64,000 nucleotides of DNA, taken from assembly GCF_001282725.1 (NCBI RefSeq), contig NZ_LN876587.1, positions 1,421,695 through 1,485,694 of the forward strand, read 5' to 3'. Below are positions 28,245-37,211 of this stretch, piece after piece. Both the position numbers and the translations under genes were made by a program. This stretch comes from Inediibacterium massiliense (GTDB taxonomy: Bacteria > Bacillota > Clostridia > Peptostreptococcales > Thermotaleaceae). The number at the start of each line of letters is the position of its first letter. Position 1 is the stretch's first letter. The notes beneath the pieces were generated by a model. The model was given only the letters and a program-made list of their open reading frames with translations. It had not been told where the DNA came from and searched no databases.

Positions 28245-29279
28245 TTAAAAAATTCTTTTTAATTTATTATTTTCTATGATCCCAGGAATTCTTCCTCTCT
28301 TTGCCACAGATTTTCCTCCTACTTCTTTGATATCCATAGTCATATCAATAGCAGGAGCTCCTGAAATATAACTTCCTACTCCAAAAGAATCCGCACCTGC
28401 ATCAGATAATAATCTTATTTTTTCAGGAGTCAATCCTCCAGATACAAAAATCTTTATATGATGATATCCATTAATATCTAGTTTTGCACGAAGCTCTCTT
28501 ACAAGGTTTGGAGTAACTCCTCCTCTTTCACTAGGAGTATCTAGACGAATTCCAAATAATTCATCTCCTAACTCTTTTGCAATTCTTAAGCTCTCCTCTA
28601 CTTCGTCTTTAAAAGTATCTACCAATACAATTCTTTTATGAGACTTTGGTGTCACCTCATTATAAACTTTTGCAACATCTAATGTATCTCCAGCAATTAG
28701 CATAGCTGCATGAGGCAATGTTCCAGAAGCTTCCATATTTAATAGTTTTGCAGCTAATACACAACTTGCTCCATTTGCTCCTCCAATCACTGCAGCTCTT
28801 TCCATGACTGGAGCTATAGCAGGGTGTACATGTCTTGCTCCAAAACATAAAAATGGTTTTTCTCCACAAGCTTTTTTTACTTCTTTAGACGCTGTAGCCC
28901 AACCACTTCCACTAGCTAAACTTCCAAGCATGGCTGTTTCAAAAACTCCGAATTCACTATAAGGCCCCTTTATTCTTACTAAAGTTTCTTTTGCTTCAAA
29001 TTCTTCTCCTTCTTCTAATGCCCATACTTCTACATTTTTGTCTTTTAACATGCTTTTTACTTCTTCAATTCCAACAAATACCCCAGGTTTTCTTGCAAAT
29101 ATCTCAGCTGTTACAATCTCATGATCTAAATTCATATGTCTTAAAATATCTAAGGTTCTTAAAAAATAAACATCTGTTGTAAGCCCTGTTAATATTTCAT
29201 CGTGATTACCTGAGTGCATCAACCTCTCCTCGCTGATTTTGATCCCCTTTATGTCCTCAAGGCTTGTCATATGTTTCAT
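28245..29279 (-). CDS. Nicotinate phosphoribosyltransferase (short clade)
   Basis: A 344-residue enzyme converting nicotinate and PRPP (with ATP) to nicotinate mononucleotide for NAD salvage. Motifs: GLTTDVYFLRTLDILRH near the start, GARHVHPAI, LVDTFKDEVEE, GIRLDTPSERGGVTPN and IFVSGGLTPEKI. It belongs to the shorter archaeal/clostridial group rather than the 400-plus-residue E. coli PncB. Co-transcribed after the DUF441 gene (15-base gap). Confidence 0.9.
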   Translation of the reverse strand: MKHMTSLEDIKGIKISEERLMHSGNHDEILTGLTTDVYFLRTLDILRHMNLDHEIVTAEIFARKPGVFVGIEEVKSMLKDKNVEVWALEEGEEFEAKETLVRIKGPYSEFGVFETAMLGSLASGSGWATASKEVKKACGEKPFLCFGARHVHPAIAPVMERAAVIGGANGASCVLAAKLLNMEASGTLPHAAMLIAGDTLDVAKVYNEVTPKSHKRIVLVDTFKDEVEESLRIAKELGDELFGIRLDTPSERGGVTPNLVRELRAKLDINGYHHIKIFVSGGLTPEKIRLLSDAGADSFGVGSYISGAPAIDMTMDIKEVGGKSVAKRGRIPGIIENNKLKRIF

Positions 29280-29294
29280 AAATCACATTCCTTT

Positions 29295-29792
29295 CTATTT
29301 TTTCATAAATATTTCTGCTATGTAAATCATAAAATATGCAATTCCAGAACCAATCAAAGGTCCCACAGGATATCCTTTAAATAATACGATCCCTATTATA
29401 GTACCAATCACCACAGAAGTTACTGTAGAAGGTTCTATTTGTAGAAGATATCCTCCTTTTGCTCCAAAGATAGCTACTAATAATCCTGCTAAAATACCTA
29501 TCAATCCTTTATAAGTTTTAAAAGTCATAAGCATAGATATTACATCTGACTCTCCAAGTGCAAAAGGGGCAAGTATTCCTATCATCAATAAAACAAGTCC
29601 TAAATTTAATCCATATTGATCTAAAAAAACAAGAATCGTATGAGAAAAACTTTTGATTTCTCCTCCCATCTGACCAAGAAGCATCAAAAAAATCAAAGCA
29701 CTTATGGCTACAGCTAAGGCATTGTTTTTACCTACCATAGCCAAAATTAATAAAATTAACAAAGTAATACTCCCTAAATATTCTTGACTCAT
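29295..29792 (-). CDS. DUF441 family membrane protein
   Basis: A 165-residue protein with four or five membrane segments and the family pattern LILLILAMVGKNNALAVAISA and GIVLFKGYPVGPLIGSGIAY. DUF441 proteins are common in Firmicutes and of unknown role. First gene of a unit with nicotinate phosphoribosyltransferase and a solute-binding lipoprotein. The good promoter upstream supports this. Confidence 0.88.
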   Translation of the reverse strand: MSQEYLGSITLLILLILAMVGKNNALAVAISALIFLMLLGQMGGEIKSFSHTILVFLDQYGLNLGLVLLMIGILAPFALGESDVISMLMTFKTYKGLIGILAGLLVAIFGAKGGYLLQIEPSTVTSVVIGTIIGIVLFKGYPVGPLIGSGIAYFMIYIAEIFMKK

Positions 29793-29853
29793 AACCTCTC
29801 TCCTATATATTTTTTAGTCATCACTTTCATATAGGATTATATTGTCCTTAATC

Positions 29854-29882
29854 ATTATAAATGACTTATCTACTTTATTCAA
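29854..29882 (-). promoter_or_regulatory. Sigma-A promoter of the DUF441/NAPRTase/SBP unit
   Basis: Minus strand TTGAAT (29877-29882), 17 bases, perfect TATAAT (29854-29859), about 60 bases before the DUF441 start. Confidence 0.7.
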
Positions 29883-29925
29883 CAATATCCTTATTCATTC
29901 ACTAAATATATACAATTTTTAATTT

Positions 29926-30498
29926 TTATTCTCTATATAACATTTGATATACTTTATAACTTTTCTTTACTTTTTTTACATAATTCTTTGTTTCAGGAAA
30001 AGGAATGTCCTCTAAAACTTTCCCGTCCTTGCTATAGCGAATATCTTTTAACCATTTGTTTACATTTCCGCTTCCTCCATTGTAAGCTGCAAGCATCAAT
30101 TCTAAATTTCCATTAAATTCATTTCTTAATCGATTTAAGTACCAACAACCAATCATAATATTCATCTCTGGTATAAATAAAAATGTTTCATCATATTTAT
30201 CTATTTTTAATTCTTTAGATGCCCATTCTCCAGTTATTGGGGAAATTTGCATAAGCCCTTTCGCTTCTCTATGAGATTTGGCATTTTCATCAAACTTACT
30301 TTCTGTTCGAATAATTGCTGCAATTAAATAAGGGTCTAAATCATATTCTTTTGCATATTTTCGAATAATATCTTCATAATAAATAGGATATATTATTTTA
30401 AATATAGCATATATACTATAAAATCCTATTACAAGTACAAGCACAAGCATTATTAATCTTAATATTTTTTTATATTTACTGATATCTATTAAAAGCAA
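29926..30498 (-). CDS. Membrane-anchored lytic transglycosylase (SLT)
   Basis: A 190-residue protein with an N-terminal TM segment at residues 14-32 (LIMLVLVLVIGFYSIYAIF) and an SLT domain (AAIIRTESKFDENAKS with the catalytic glutamate; EAKGLMQISPITGEWA; LMLAAYNGGSGNVNKW). It is distinct from the 24817 gene: it is anchored and carries GG instead of AG in the AYNxG motif. It follows coaE by 13 bases, the usual clostridial polA-coaE-SLT order. Confidence 0.9.
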   Translation of the reverse strand: MLLIDISKYKKILRLIMLVLVLVIGFYSIYAIFKIIYPIYYEDIIRKYAKEYDLDPYLIAAIIRTESKFDENAKSHREAKGLMQISPITGEWASKELKIDKYDETFLFIPEMNIMIGCWYLNRLRNEFNGNLELMLAAYNGGSGNVNKWLKDIRYSKDGKVLEDIPFPETKNYVKKVKKSYKVYQMLYRE

Positions 30499-30511
30499 AT
30501 GGATCCCTCCA

Positions 30512-31111
30512 TCAATACTCTCTCACCCTTTTTAATTCCTCTTGTATTTTATTTGTCAAATCCTCTATACTTCCGCTATTATTTAAAACAACATGAGCAT
30601 ATTTCGTTTTTTCCTCTGTAGACATTTGAGCATTTATTCTTTTTTTTGCACTTTCAAAAGAAAATCCATCTCTTTCCATAAGCCTATAAATCTGTGTTTG
30701 TTTATCTGTTATGACAAGCCAAACTTCATCTACCAAATCATTCATCTTCATTTCAATTAATAAAGCTGCATCTACAATTATAACAGGATAGATAGAAAGT
30801 TTTCTATACATATTTATTTTATTAATGATTTCATCTATTATTCTTTGATGGGTAATATCGTTTAGTTTTTTTAATTTTTCCTGATTAGAAAATACAATAT
30901 TTCCTAATTTTTTTCTATCTAAATCACCATTTTTTTGAAGAACTTCTTCTCCAAAATATTTTACAATTTCAAAAAAAGCTTCTTTTTTAGGTTCTACAAT
31001 TTCTCTTGCTACTAAATCTGCATCAATCACCGGAACTCCTAAACCCTTTATAATAAACGAAGCTGTACTTTTTCCTGTAGCAATTCCTCCTGTAAGACCA
31101 ATCACTTTCAT
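30512..31111 (-). CDS. coaE: Dephospho-CoA kinase
   Basis: A 199-residue kinase for the last step of coenzyme A synthesis: P-loop [12 protein letters not shown] at the N-terminus, [13 protein letters not shown], and the lid region (RMNAQ-type [13 protein letters not shown]). It follows polA by 16 bases. Confidence 0.95.
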   Translation of the reverse strand: MKVIGLTGGIATGKSTASFIIKGLGVPVIDADLVAREIVEPKKEAFFEIVKYFGEEVLQKNGDLDRKKLGNIVFSNQEKLKKLNDITHQRIIDEIINKINMYRKLSIYPVIIVDAALLIEMKMNDLVDEVWLVITDKQTQIYRLMERDGFSFESAKKRINAQMSTEEKTKYAHVVLNNSGSIEDLTNKIQEELKRVREY

Positions 31112-31127
31112 AGTTTACTTCCTTTCA

Positions 31128-33788
31128 TTACTTTGTATCATACCAACTATTCCCTATATTCATATCTACGTTCAGTGGAACTTTTAAACTTATAGCATTC
31201 TCCATCTCTTCTTTTACAATTTTTTTTACTTCGTCTATTTCATCTTTATGAGTTTCTACCATAAGTTCATCATGAACTTGCAAAATTAGTTTTGATTTTA
31301 ATTTTTTGTTTTTTAATTTTTCATACACTCGAATCATAGCAATTTTTATAATATCTGCTGCACTTCCTTGTATTGGAGTATTCATTGCAGTTCTTTCTCC
31401 AAAAGAACGTATATTAAAATTTTTAGATTTTAATTCTGGAATATATCTTCTTCTATTTAAAATAGTTGTCACATATCCTTTTTCTTTCCCTACTTCTACA
31501 ATATGATCCATATAATTTTTTACCCCTTCATATTTACTAAAATATTCATCTATATATCTTTGCGCTTCCTTTTTCGTAATATGTAGATTTTCAGATAAAC
31601 CATAGTCACTAATTCCATAGACGATTCCAAAATTTACTGCTTTTGCTCTACTTCGTTGTAATGAACTTACTTCTTCTATAGGTACATGAAATACTTTTGA
31701 AGCTGTAGAAGCATGAATATCTTGTTTTTGATGAAAAGCCTCTATTAAATTTTCATCCTTTGAAATATGAGCAAGTATTCTTAATTCAATTTGAGAATAA
31801 TCTGCATCTAATAAAACATAATCTTCATTAGTAGGCACAAATACTTTTCTTATTTTTCTCCCTACCTCTAGCTTAATAGGAATATTTTGAAGATTAGGCT
31901 CTGTACTACTAATTCTTCCTGTAGCCGTTACTGTTTGATGAAAGCTAGAATGAATTTTATGAGTATTAGGGTTAATGACTCCTATGAGGCCATCTATATA
32001 TGTAGTTTTTAGCTTTACCAGTTGCCTATATTCGATGATGCTTGGAATAATAGGATGTTTATCGTAAAGTTTTTCTAGCACTTCAATATTTGTAGAATAA
32101 CCTGTTTTTGTTTTTTTCATAGGTGGCAATTTTAGTTTGTCAAATAAAATTTCTCCTAATTGCTTTGTAGAATTAATATTAAAAACACCTTCTGCATAAG
32201 TATAAATTTCTTCTGTCAAAGCATTTATTTTTTCATTCAATTCTTTCCCTATTTCTTCAAGTCTTTGTTGATCTACATAAAATCCTTCAAACTCCATTCC
32301 TGCTAATACTTTCATAAGTGGAATCTCAATATCCTTATACAAATCATAAAGTTCATCTTCTTTTAATTTTTCTATGATTTTTTCTTTTATTTTTCTTACC
32401 GTATTACAAATTCCATATCCATATTGAATTAATTTTTCTTCCTCTACCCCATCATAATGGATTCTCTTTTTTCCTTTTCCTAAAAGTTCCTCTTCTCCTA
32501 CAATCTTTTCATTCAAATATTCATAAGCAATATCTTCTATAGCATAGGATTTTCTTGTAGGCTCTATTAAATATAATGCAATAGCTAAATCAAAATCTAT
32601 TCCTTCAAAATTCATATTATGTCCATATAAAGCTAAAATATCTTTTTTCATTTCAAATCCATATTTTTTAATATGTACATCTTCAAATATATCTTTTAAT
32701 TCTATCAAGAATTCATTGTGATTTTTTATATCTACAAAATAATTTGTGTCTTCTATTTGAATATAAATTCCTACAATCTCATCTTTTATAATATTTTTTT
32801 CACTAGAAAATACTTTTACATATATCTCTTTTTTGTCTTTCATTTTATGCTTTAGTTTATCTAATTTTTCTTTTTTGTCAATTTGAATGATCTCTATATT
32901 TTCACTTTGTTGTGATATAGGATCTTGGTCTTTTAACTTATCTAAAAATTTTTTAAACTCCAGCTTATAAAAGAGTTCTGTTAATTTTTTTGTGTCTGGC
33001 TCTGTTCTCCTAAATTCATCTAAAGACATTTCTACAGGAACATTTAGCATAATGGTAGCTAACTTTTTACTTAAAACAGCCTGCTCTGCATATTCTCTTA
33101 TTTTTTCTCTTAGTTTAGGACTAGATACTTGATCTACATTTTCTAGTAAATTTTCTACACTTTCAAATTCCTTAATCAATTTAATAGCAGTCTTTTCTCC
33201 AATACCAGAAACTCCTGGAATATTATCTGATTTGTCTCCCATAAGTCCTTTTACATCTATAAACTGTTTAGGTGTCACTTCATATTGATTCATAAAATTT
33301 TGTTCATCATATTCTTCTAGGCTACTTACTCCTTTTTTAGTAATAAAAACTTTTGTTTTTTTAGAAACCAATTGAAGAGCGTCCTTATCTCCCGTAATCA
33401 CAATAGGATGGATATTTTGTGTCTCGCTATAATTTACAATGGTCCCAATCAAATCGTCTGCCTCAAAGCCATCAATTTCTACTCTATGAATATGAAAAGC
33501 ATCTAAAATCTCTTTTAGAATAGGAAATTGCTCTGCCAATTCGTCTGGCATTTTTTTTCTTCCTGCTTTATATTCATCAAAAGCTTTATGTCTAAAAGTA
33601 GGTGCCTTCCTATCAAAAGCTACTGTAATGTAATCTGGATTATAATCTTCAAAAATTTTATGTAATACACTTACAAACCCATATACAGCATTTGTATGAA
33701 CTCCATCTTTTGTAGTAAGTTCAGGAATTGCATAAAAAGTCCTGTTAATCAAGCTATTTCCGTCTATTATAATGATTTTTTCTTCCAA
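31128..33788 (-). CDS. polA: DNA polymerase I, probably without proofreading
   Basis: An 886-residue protein: a 5'-3' exonuclease domain (about 1-285; IIIIDGNSLINRTFYA, GEKTAIKLIKEF), a degenerate 3'-5' exonuclease region (about 300-480) and a polymerase domain with DYSQIELR, RAKAVNFGIVYGISDYG and QVHDELM. In the middle region the DxE metal motif is replaced (KEIYVKVFSSEKN), so proofreading is probably lost, as in many Gram-positives. The start is TTG at 33788: AGGAG lies about 9 nt upstream and the protein then starts MEEKIIIIDGN like its homologues. An ATG at 33839 would add 17 unrelated residues. Confidence 0.94.
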   Translation of the reverse strand: MEEKIIIIDGNSLINRTFYAIPELTTKDGVHTNAVYGFVSVLHKIFEDYNPDYITVAFDRKAPTFRHKAFDEYKAGRKKMPDELAEQFPILKEILDAFHIHRVEIDGFEADDLIGTIVNYSETQNIHPIVITGDKDALQLVSKKTKVFITKKGVSSLEEYDEQNFMNQYEVTPKQFIDVKGLMGDKSDNIPGVSGIGEKTAIKLIKEFESVENLLENVDQVSSPKLREKIREYAEQAVLSKKLATIMLNVPVEMSLDEFRRTEPDTKKLTELFYKLEFKKFLDKLKDQDPISQQSENIEIIQIDKKEKLDKLKHKMKDKKEIYVKVFSSEKNIIKDEIVGIYIQIEDTNYFVDIKNHNEFLIELKDIFEDVHIKKYGFEMKKDILALYGHNMNFEGIDFDLAIALYLIEPTRKSYAIEDIAYEYLNEKIVGEEELLGKGKKRIHYDGVEEEKLIQYGYGICNTVRKIKEKIIEKLKEDELYDLYKDIEIPLMKVLAGMEFEGFYVDQQRLEEIGKELNEKINALTEEIYTYAEGVFNINSTKQLGEILFDKLKLPPMKKTKTGYSTNIEVLEKLYDKHPIIPSIIEYRQLVKLKTTYIDGLIGVINPNTHKIHSSFHQTVTATGRISSTEPNLQNIPIKLEVGRKIRKVFVPTNEDYVLLDADYSQIELRILAHISKDENLIEAFHQKQDIHASTASKVFHVPIEEVSSLQRSRAKAVNFGIVYGISDYGLSENLHITKKEAQRYIDEYFSKYEGVKNYMDHIVEVGKEKGYVTTILNRRRYIPELKSKNFNIRSFGERTAMNTPIQGSAADIIKIAMIRVYEKLKNKKLKSKLILQVHDELMVETHKDEIDEVKKIVKEEMENAISLKVPLNVDMNIGNSWYDTK

Positions 33789-33903
33789 TAAAATCCTCTC
33801 CTTGCAAATCTCTTTAAGTTTAACTATATATTTCCCCAAAAAAATATATTGTAGTCTTTAACTATATTCTCAATTACTTTCTAAATTCCTCCTTGAAAAT
33901 TCC

Positions 33904-33938
33904 TATATAAAAACAAGCCTTTTCAATAAGGCTTGTTT
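33904..33938 (-). terminator. Terminator of the sigma/anti-sigma operon
   Basis: Minus strand AAACAAGCCTT and AAGGCTTGTTT form an 11-base stem with loop ATTGAA(A), followed by TTATATAGG. It overlaps the anti-sigma stop at 33923. Confidence 0.75.
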
Positions 33939-35005
33939 GACTCATTATATAAAGATACATAAATCGTACACATTTCCATTTCTTCATCCGAATTTTTTAC
34001 ATTTTCTTGGAATTGATCTATATCCTGATTTCCTTTATGGATTGGTTCTTGGGTTTGTAAATTTTCGATTTTCTCTAAAGGGCTTTCATTATTTTTTTCA
34101 ACTTCTTCATCTTCTATCAAATATTTTTCAACTTCTCCTAATTCCTTTGCTTGTTTTTCAAACTCTAATAGTTTTTCTTTAGGAATATAGACCACCATTT
34201 CCTCCATCTGAGAAACATTTCTTTTTGTTTTTACCTCATCTATTTCACAGTCTTTAGAAACTTCCAAATTTCCACCTAAATTTTTTACCATTTGAATAAA
34301 TTCATTTTTAGGTATATGAATCGTCATAGAAACATTTTGACTTATGCTTTGAGTAGATTGCTGTATACTAAACTTCCTTAATGTAGGCACTTCTTGAGAT
34401 CCATTATAAAGAGCCACTTTAGGATCATTATCTTGGGGATAATCTGGTAGTTTTTCCTCCACAAAAACATCATGACTCAAAACAGAGTTTTGGGGATCAT
34501 TGCTTTCCTTTTGTGATAAAGATTTTTTTACTTCTTTCTTTGGATTTTCTATATCTTTTTTATTTTCTTTTAAAGTTTCTGTATCCTCTACTTTTTCCAT
34601 GTTTCTTTCTGAATTTGATTCTTTTGGGGCAAAATACTCTATTTTGGTAGAATATATTTCTTCTTTTATATCTTTTGGAGAATAAAATAAAGACATAGAT
34701 GTAATACCTATCACCAACATAGCGGCAACAGAAGTGAATACTTTCCAATTTATTTTATTTATACTTTTTCTTTTTGTACTTTTCTGAACATCTACTAATT
34801 TTTCATGTAAACTTTCCGCAAAATCTTCTGGTAAATCTATCATAGGCAAATCTTTACATAAAGAAATATACTCTAGCATTTTTTCATATTCCTCTTTGCA
34901 CACTTGACATTCCATTAAATGATTTTTAACTTCTTTCTTTGTCCACTCATCTAATTGATCATCTATATATAAAGAAATCATTTCTTGTATTTGTAGACAA
35001 TTCAT
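33923..35005 (-). CDS. Zinc-finger anti-sigma factor with extracellular DUF4349-like domain
   Basis: A 360-residue single-pass protein. The N-terminus has the ZAS motif H29-x3-C33-x2-C36 (HLMECQVC), a TM segment at 88-108 (VFTSVAAMLVIGITSMSLFY) and a long acidic/serine-rich linker. The exposed part (about 215-310; VSMTIHIPKNEFIQMVKNLGG, MVVYIPKEKLLEFEKQAKELG) resembles DUF4349, with two SMTIHIP/MVVYIP strands. It should hold the ECF sigma factor encoded 14 bases upstream until a membrane or wall stress signal comes. The signal is unknown. Confidence 0.88.
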   Translation of the reverse strand: MNCLQIQEMISLYIDDQLDEWTKKEVKNHLMECQVCKEEYEKMLEYISLCKDLPMIDLPEDFAESLHEKLVDVQKSTKRKSINKINWKVFTSVAAMLVIGITSMSLFYSPKDIKEEIYSTKIEYFAPKESNSERNMEKVEDTETLKENKKDIENPKKEVKKSLSQKESNDPQNSVLSHDVFVEEKLPDYPQDNDPKVALYNGSQEVPTLRKFSIQQSTQSISQNVSMTIHIPKNEFIQMVKNLGGNLEVSKDCEIDEVKTKRNVSQMEEMVVYIPKEKLLEFEKQAKELGEVEKYLIEDEEVEKNNESPLEKIENLQTQEPIHKGNQDIDQFQENVKNSDEEMEMCTIYVSLYNESNKPY

Positions 35006-35019
35006 ATGATCCCTCCTTC

Positions 35020-35610
35020 CTATATTTTGACGTAATCTTTATGGAAAAGTTCCTCTGATGTTATGATCTTCTTTAAAGCTTGTCTTGCCCTATTGAGTCT
35101 TGATTTAACAGTTCCTTCAGAACAATTCAATATTCTCCCAATTTCTTCATATGAAAAACCTTGTATATCTCTTAGTATAATCACAGATCTATGATTCTCC
35201 GATAAAGAATCAATAGCCTTTTGTATATGTCTTTGAATTTCATTTTTTTCAATTATTTTCTCTGGAGTATTTTTTTCGTCTGGTATTTCTCTTAAAATAT
35301 TTCCATCTTCTGTTTCTAACTTCTGATCATAAGAATAAATTTTCATTTTCTTTTTCTTTCTTAATACATCTAAGCAAGTATTTGTAACAATTTTATAAAG
35401 CCAAGTAGAAAAAGTGCTTTCTTCTTTAAATTTGTCAATATTTTTATATGCTTTTATAAAAGCATCTTGTGTAGCATCCTTCGCATCTTCTATATTTCCA
35501 AGCATTCTATAAGCAATATTAAAAGCAAGTTTTTGATGATTTTGAATTAAAATTTCAAAGCTTTCTATGTGTCCTTTTTGACTTTTATGTATAAGACTTT
35601 TCTCCTGCAC
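35020..35610 (-). CDS. ECF RNA polymerase sigma factor (SigW/RpoE type)
   Basis: A 196-residue sigma-70 family ECF factor with region 2 (RMLGNIEDAKDATQDAFIKAYKN; FSTWLYKIVTNTCLDVLRKK) and region 4 (LPEnHRS-type SENHRSVIILRDIQGFSYEEIG, SEGTVKSRLNRAR). The GTG at 35610 is chosen: GGAGG is 7 nt before it and the ECF-type promoter at 35650-35674 lies just upstream. An ATG at 35676 would fall before that promoter. It forms an operon with the anti-sigma gene. Confidence 0.92.
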   Translation of the reverse strand: MQEKSLIHKSQKGHIESFEILIQNHQKLAFNIAYRMLGNIEDAKDATQDAFIKAYKNIDKFKEESTFSTWLYKIVTNTCLDVLRKKKKMKIYSYDQKLETEDGNILREIPDEKNTPEKIIEKNEIQRHIQKAIDSLSENHRSVIILRDIQGFSYEEIGRILNCSEGTVKSRLNRARQALKKIITSEELFHKDYVKI

Positions 35611-35649
35611 TAAAGTCCCTCCTTTCCTCATAAAAATCCCTATAAATAA

Positions 35650-35674
35650 GACGAAACTTTTTATAAAAAGTTCC
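35650..35674 (-). promoter_or_regulatory. ECF-type promoter of the sigma/anti-sigma operon (autoregulation)
   Basis: Minus strand GGAAC (35670-35674), exactly 16 bases, CGTC (35650-35653). This is the classic ECF -35 GGAAC and -10 CGTC architecture, about 40 bases before the GTG start. The spacer contains a palindrome, AACTTTTTATAAAAAGTT. Confidence 0.7.
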
Positions 35675-35702
35675 ATATTTGCTCATATTATTTCTAAAAA
35701 AT

Positions 35703-35733
35703 AAAGAACCTACTTATACAGTAGATTCTATCT
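35703..35733 (-). terminator. Terminator of the DUF457-type gene
   Basis: Minus strand GAATCTAC pairs with GTAGGTTC around TGTATAA, followed by TTTATTTTTTAG; it overlaps the end of the gene at 35728. Confidence 0.7.
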
Positions 35734-36678
35734 TGTTTCCATTACAGGAATATTTTTAGTAATATGATAAGGATGAAAAAAAGATTCAACTATATGCTTT
35801 TCTTGATCGTATACAACTGTAGCATGATGCATAAAATTATTTTTGAAATAATATCGAAGATCAATAGATTTTAATATAATATTATCTTTCTTTTCTAATT
35901 GTACCACATGATAAATAGGAGTAAATTCTTTGAAATATTTTCCTACATTTGTTTGTTGGAACATTTCTACTACCTCATCTTGAGGTTTTTTAAATTTCTT
36001 TCTTTCAAAAACCTTTCCATTTACAAAATTTACTTGGCCTACTAGATGATACGTAGTAGTACTTACAATAAAATCCCATTTGTGAAAAGCCATAAGTGCT
36101 GGCAAAATATTAATATCTATAATTTTATATCCATTTTGATAATATTCTTTTACAATTTTTTTTGCATATACCTTCATAGCATATCTAAATCCTAAATACA
36201 AGAAGAATGTAACCCCGGTCAAGCTATAAAAAAGAAATGACTTTTCCTTTACAAAAATAAGCAATATACACAATAACGTAATTACAGGGTCATAAAGCAT
36301 TAAAATTCCTATCATAGATTTTTTCTTTGTAAAAGGCATAAATAATTTTGCTCCATAAGAATTTAAAATATCAAATACCGTATGGGATAAACATCCAACA
36401 AATGTCCAAAATAGCACTTGTAAAAATTGAAATTGAACGAAAAAAGATAACCCTATTGTAATGATTACCGCAAGCCCTATTAAAGATGGCAGAGAATGAG
36501 AAATACCTCTATGATGTTTTAAATAGGTATAATCACCTTTTACTTTCGCAATAATATCAATATCTGGCGACATAGCTCCAATAGCACATCCTAAGGATAT
36601 AGGATTTGTAAGACTTACAGGATCTCCGCTAAATGCAGATATTGCAAGTCCAATGACTCCATGTGTAAGTGGATCCAT
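35728..36678 (-). CDS. Membrane-bound metal-dependent hydrolase (DUF457/YdjM family)
   Basis: A 316-residue protein with four or five N-terminal membrane helices holding the family histidines (MDPLTHGVIGLAIS; YLKHHRGISHSLPS; LSHTVFDILNSYG) and a soluble C-terminal 130 residues without a known domain. YdjM/YbcI-like proteins are often LexA/SOS-regulated in E. coli; no LexA-like box was seen here. The ATG at 36678 follows AAGGAAGGTGG; an upstream ATG at 36702 precedes that site. Confidence 0.85.
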   Translation of the reverse strand: MDPLTHGVIGLAISAFSGDPVSLTNPISLGCAIGAMSPDIDIIAKVKGDYTYLKHHRGISHSLPSLIGLAVIITIGLSFFVQFQFLQVLFWTFVGCLSHTVFDILNSYGAKLFMPFTKKKSMIGILMLYDPVITLLCILLIFVKEKSFLFYSLTGVTFFLYLGFRYAMKVYAKKIVKEYYQNGYKIIDINILPALMAFHKWDFIVSTTTYHLVGQVNFVNGKVFERKKFKKPQDEVVEMFQQTNVGKYFKEFTPIYHVVQLEKKDNIILKSIDLRYYFKNNFMHHATVVYDQEKHIVESFFHPYHITKNIPVMETR

Positions 36679-36820
36679 TTTTCCACCTTCCTTTCTAATC
36701 ATTCACTATTATCTATTTTATATTTTGTTTTCATTTCATATACATCAATTTAGTTTACCATAATCTTTTTATATCTTCAACAAGAATTTTGTTATTGAAG
36801 ATAATTTTTAAAAATTTCTA

Positions 36821-36849
36821 TTGCACTTTGTATATATATATGGTATTAT
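36821..36849 (+). promoter_or_regulatory. Sigma-A promoter of tRNA-Leu(CAA)
   Basis: TTGCAC (36821-36826), 17 bases, TATTAT (36844-36849), about 14 bases before the tRNA. Confidence 0.8.
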
Positions 36850-36863
36850 AATTCTTGTCACAA

Positions 36864-36950
36864 GCCGAAGTGGTGGAATTGGCAGACGCGCTGGACTCAA
36901 AATCCAGTGATGGCAACATCGTGCGGGTTCGACCCCCGCCTTCGGCACCA
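36864..36950 (+). tRNA. tRNA-Leu, anticodon CAA
   Basis: An 87-base class II tRNA with encoded CCA (36948-36950). Acceptor arm GCCGAAG/CTTCGGC, anticodon stem CTGGA/TCCAG with loop CTCAAAA, anticodon CAA at 36898-36900, long variable arm and GGGTTCGACCC T-arm. It reads UUG codons. Confidence 0.96.
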
Positions 36951-36958
36951 ATCAATAA

Positions 36959-36989
36959 AAAAACCTAGGTTATCAAACCTAGGTTTTTT
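36959..36989. terminator. Bidirectional terminator: tRNA-Leu(CAA) and the convergent coiled-coil gene
   Basis: AAAACCTAGGTT and AACCTAGGTTTT-type arms around ATCA with A-run and T-run on the two sides. Confidence 0.85.
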
Positions 36990-37211
36990 CTATATTCTTC
37001 TCCCAAACAGCCCTCTTCTCCTACTTAGATATTCCTCTATATACTGCACTCTTTCATGAAGTTCTTCTAATTTTTTCATTTCTTCTGAAATTCTTTTTAC
37101 ATCTTCATTTAGTTTTTTAAATTCATTTTCTTTTATGTATACACCTTCTACCTTTTGTTTTTCCTTTTTTTCTACTTTTTCTTCTATTTTTGTTCTTTCT
37201 TCACCTTCCAT
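36990..37211 (-). CDS. Small charged coiled-coil protein, unknown
   Basis: A 73-residue protein, over 45% charged, with a predicted coiled coil at about 25-60 (EFKKLNEDVKRISEEMKKLEE) and a basic tail SRRRGLFGRRI. No family is recognised. It starts at the stop of the beta-propeller gene (1-base overlap), which shows translational coupling, and it ends at a terminator. It may work with the propeller protein. Confidence 0.7.
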   Translation of the reverse strand: MEGEERTKIEEKVEKKEKQKVEGVYIKENEFKKLNEDVKRISEEMKKLEELHERVQYIEEYLSRRRGLFGRRI

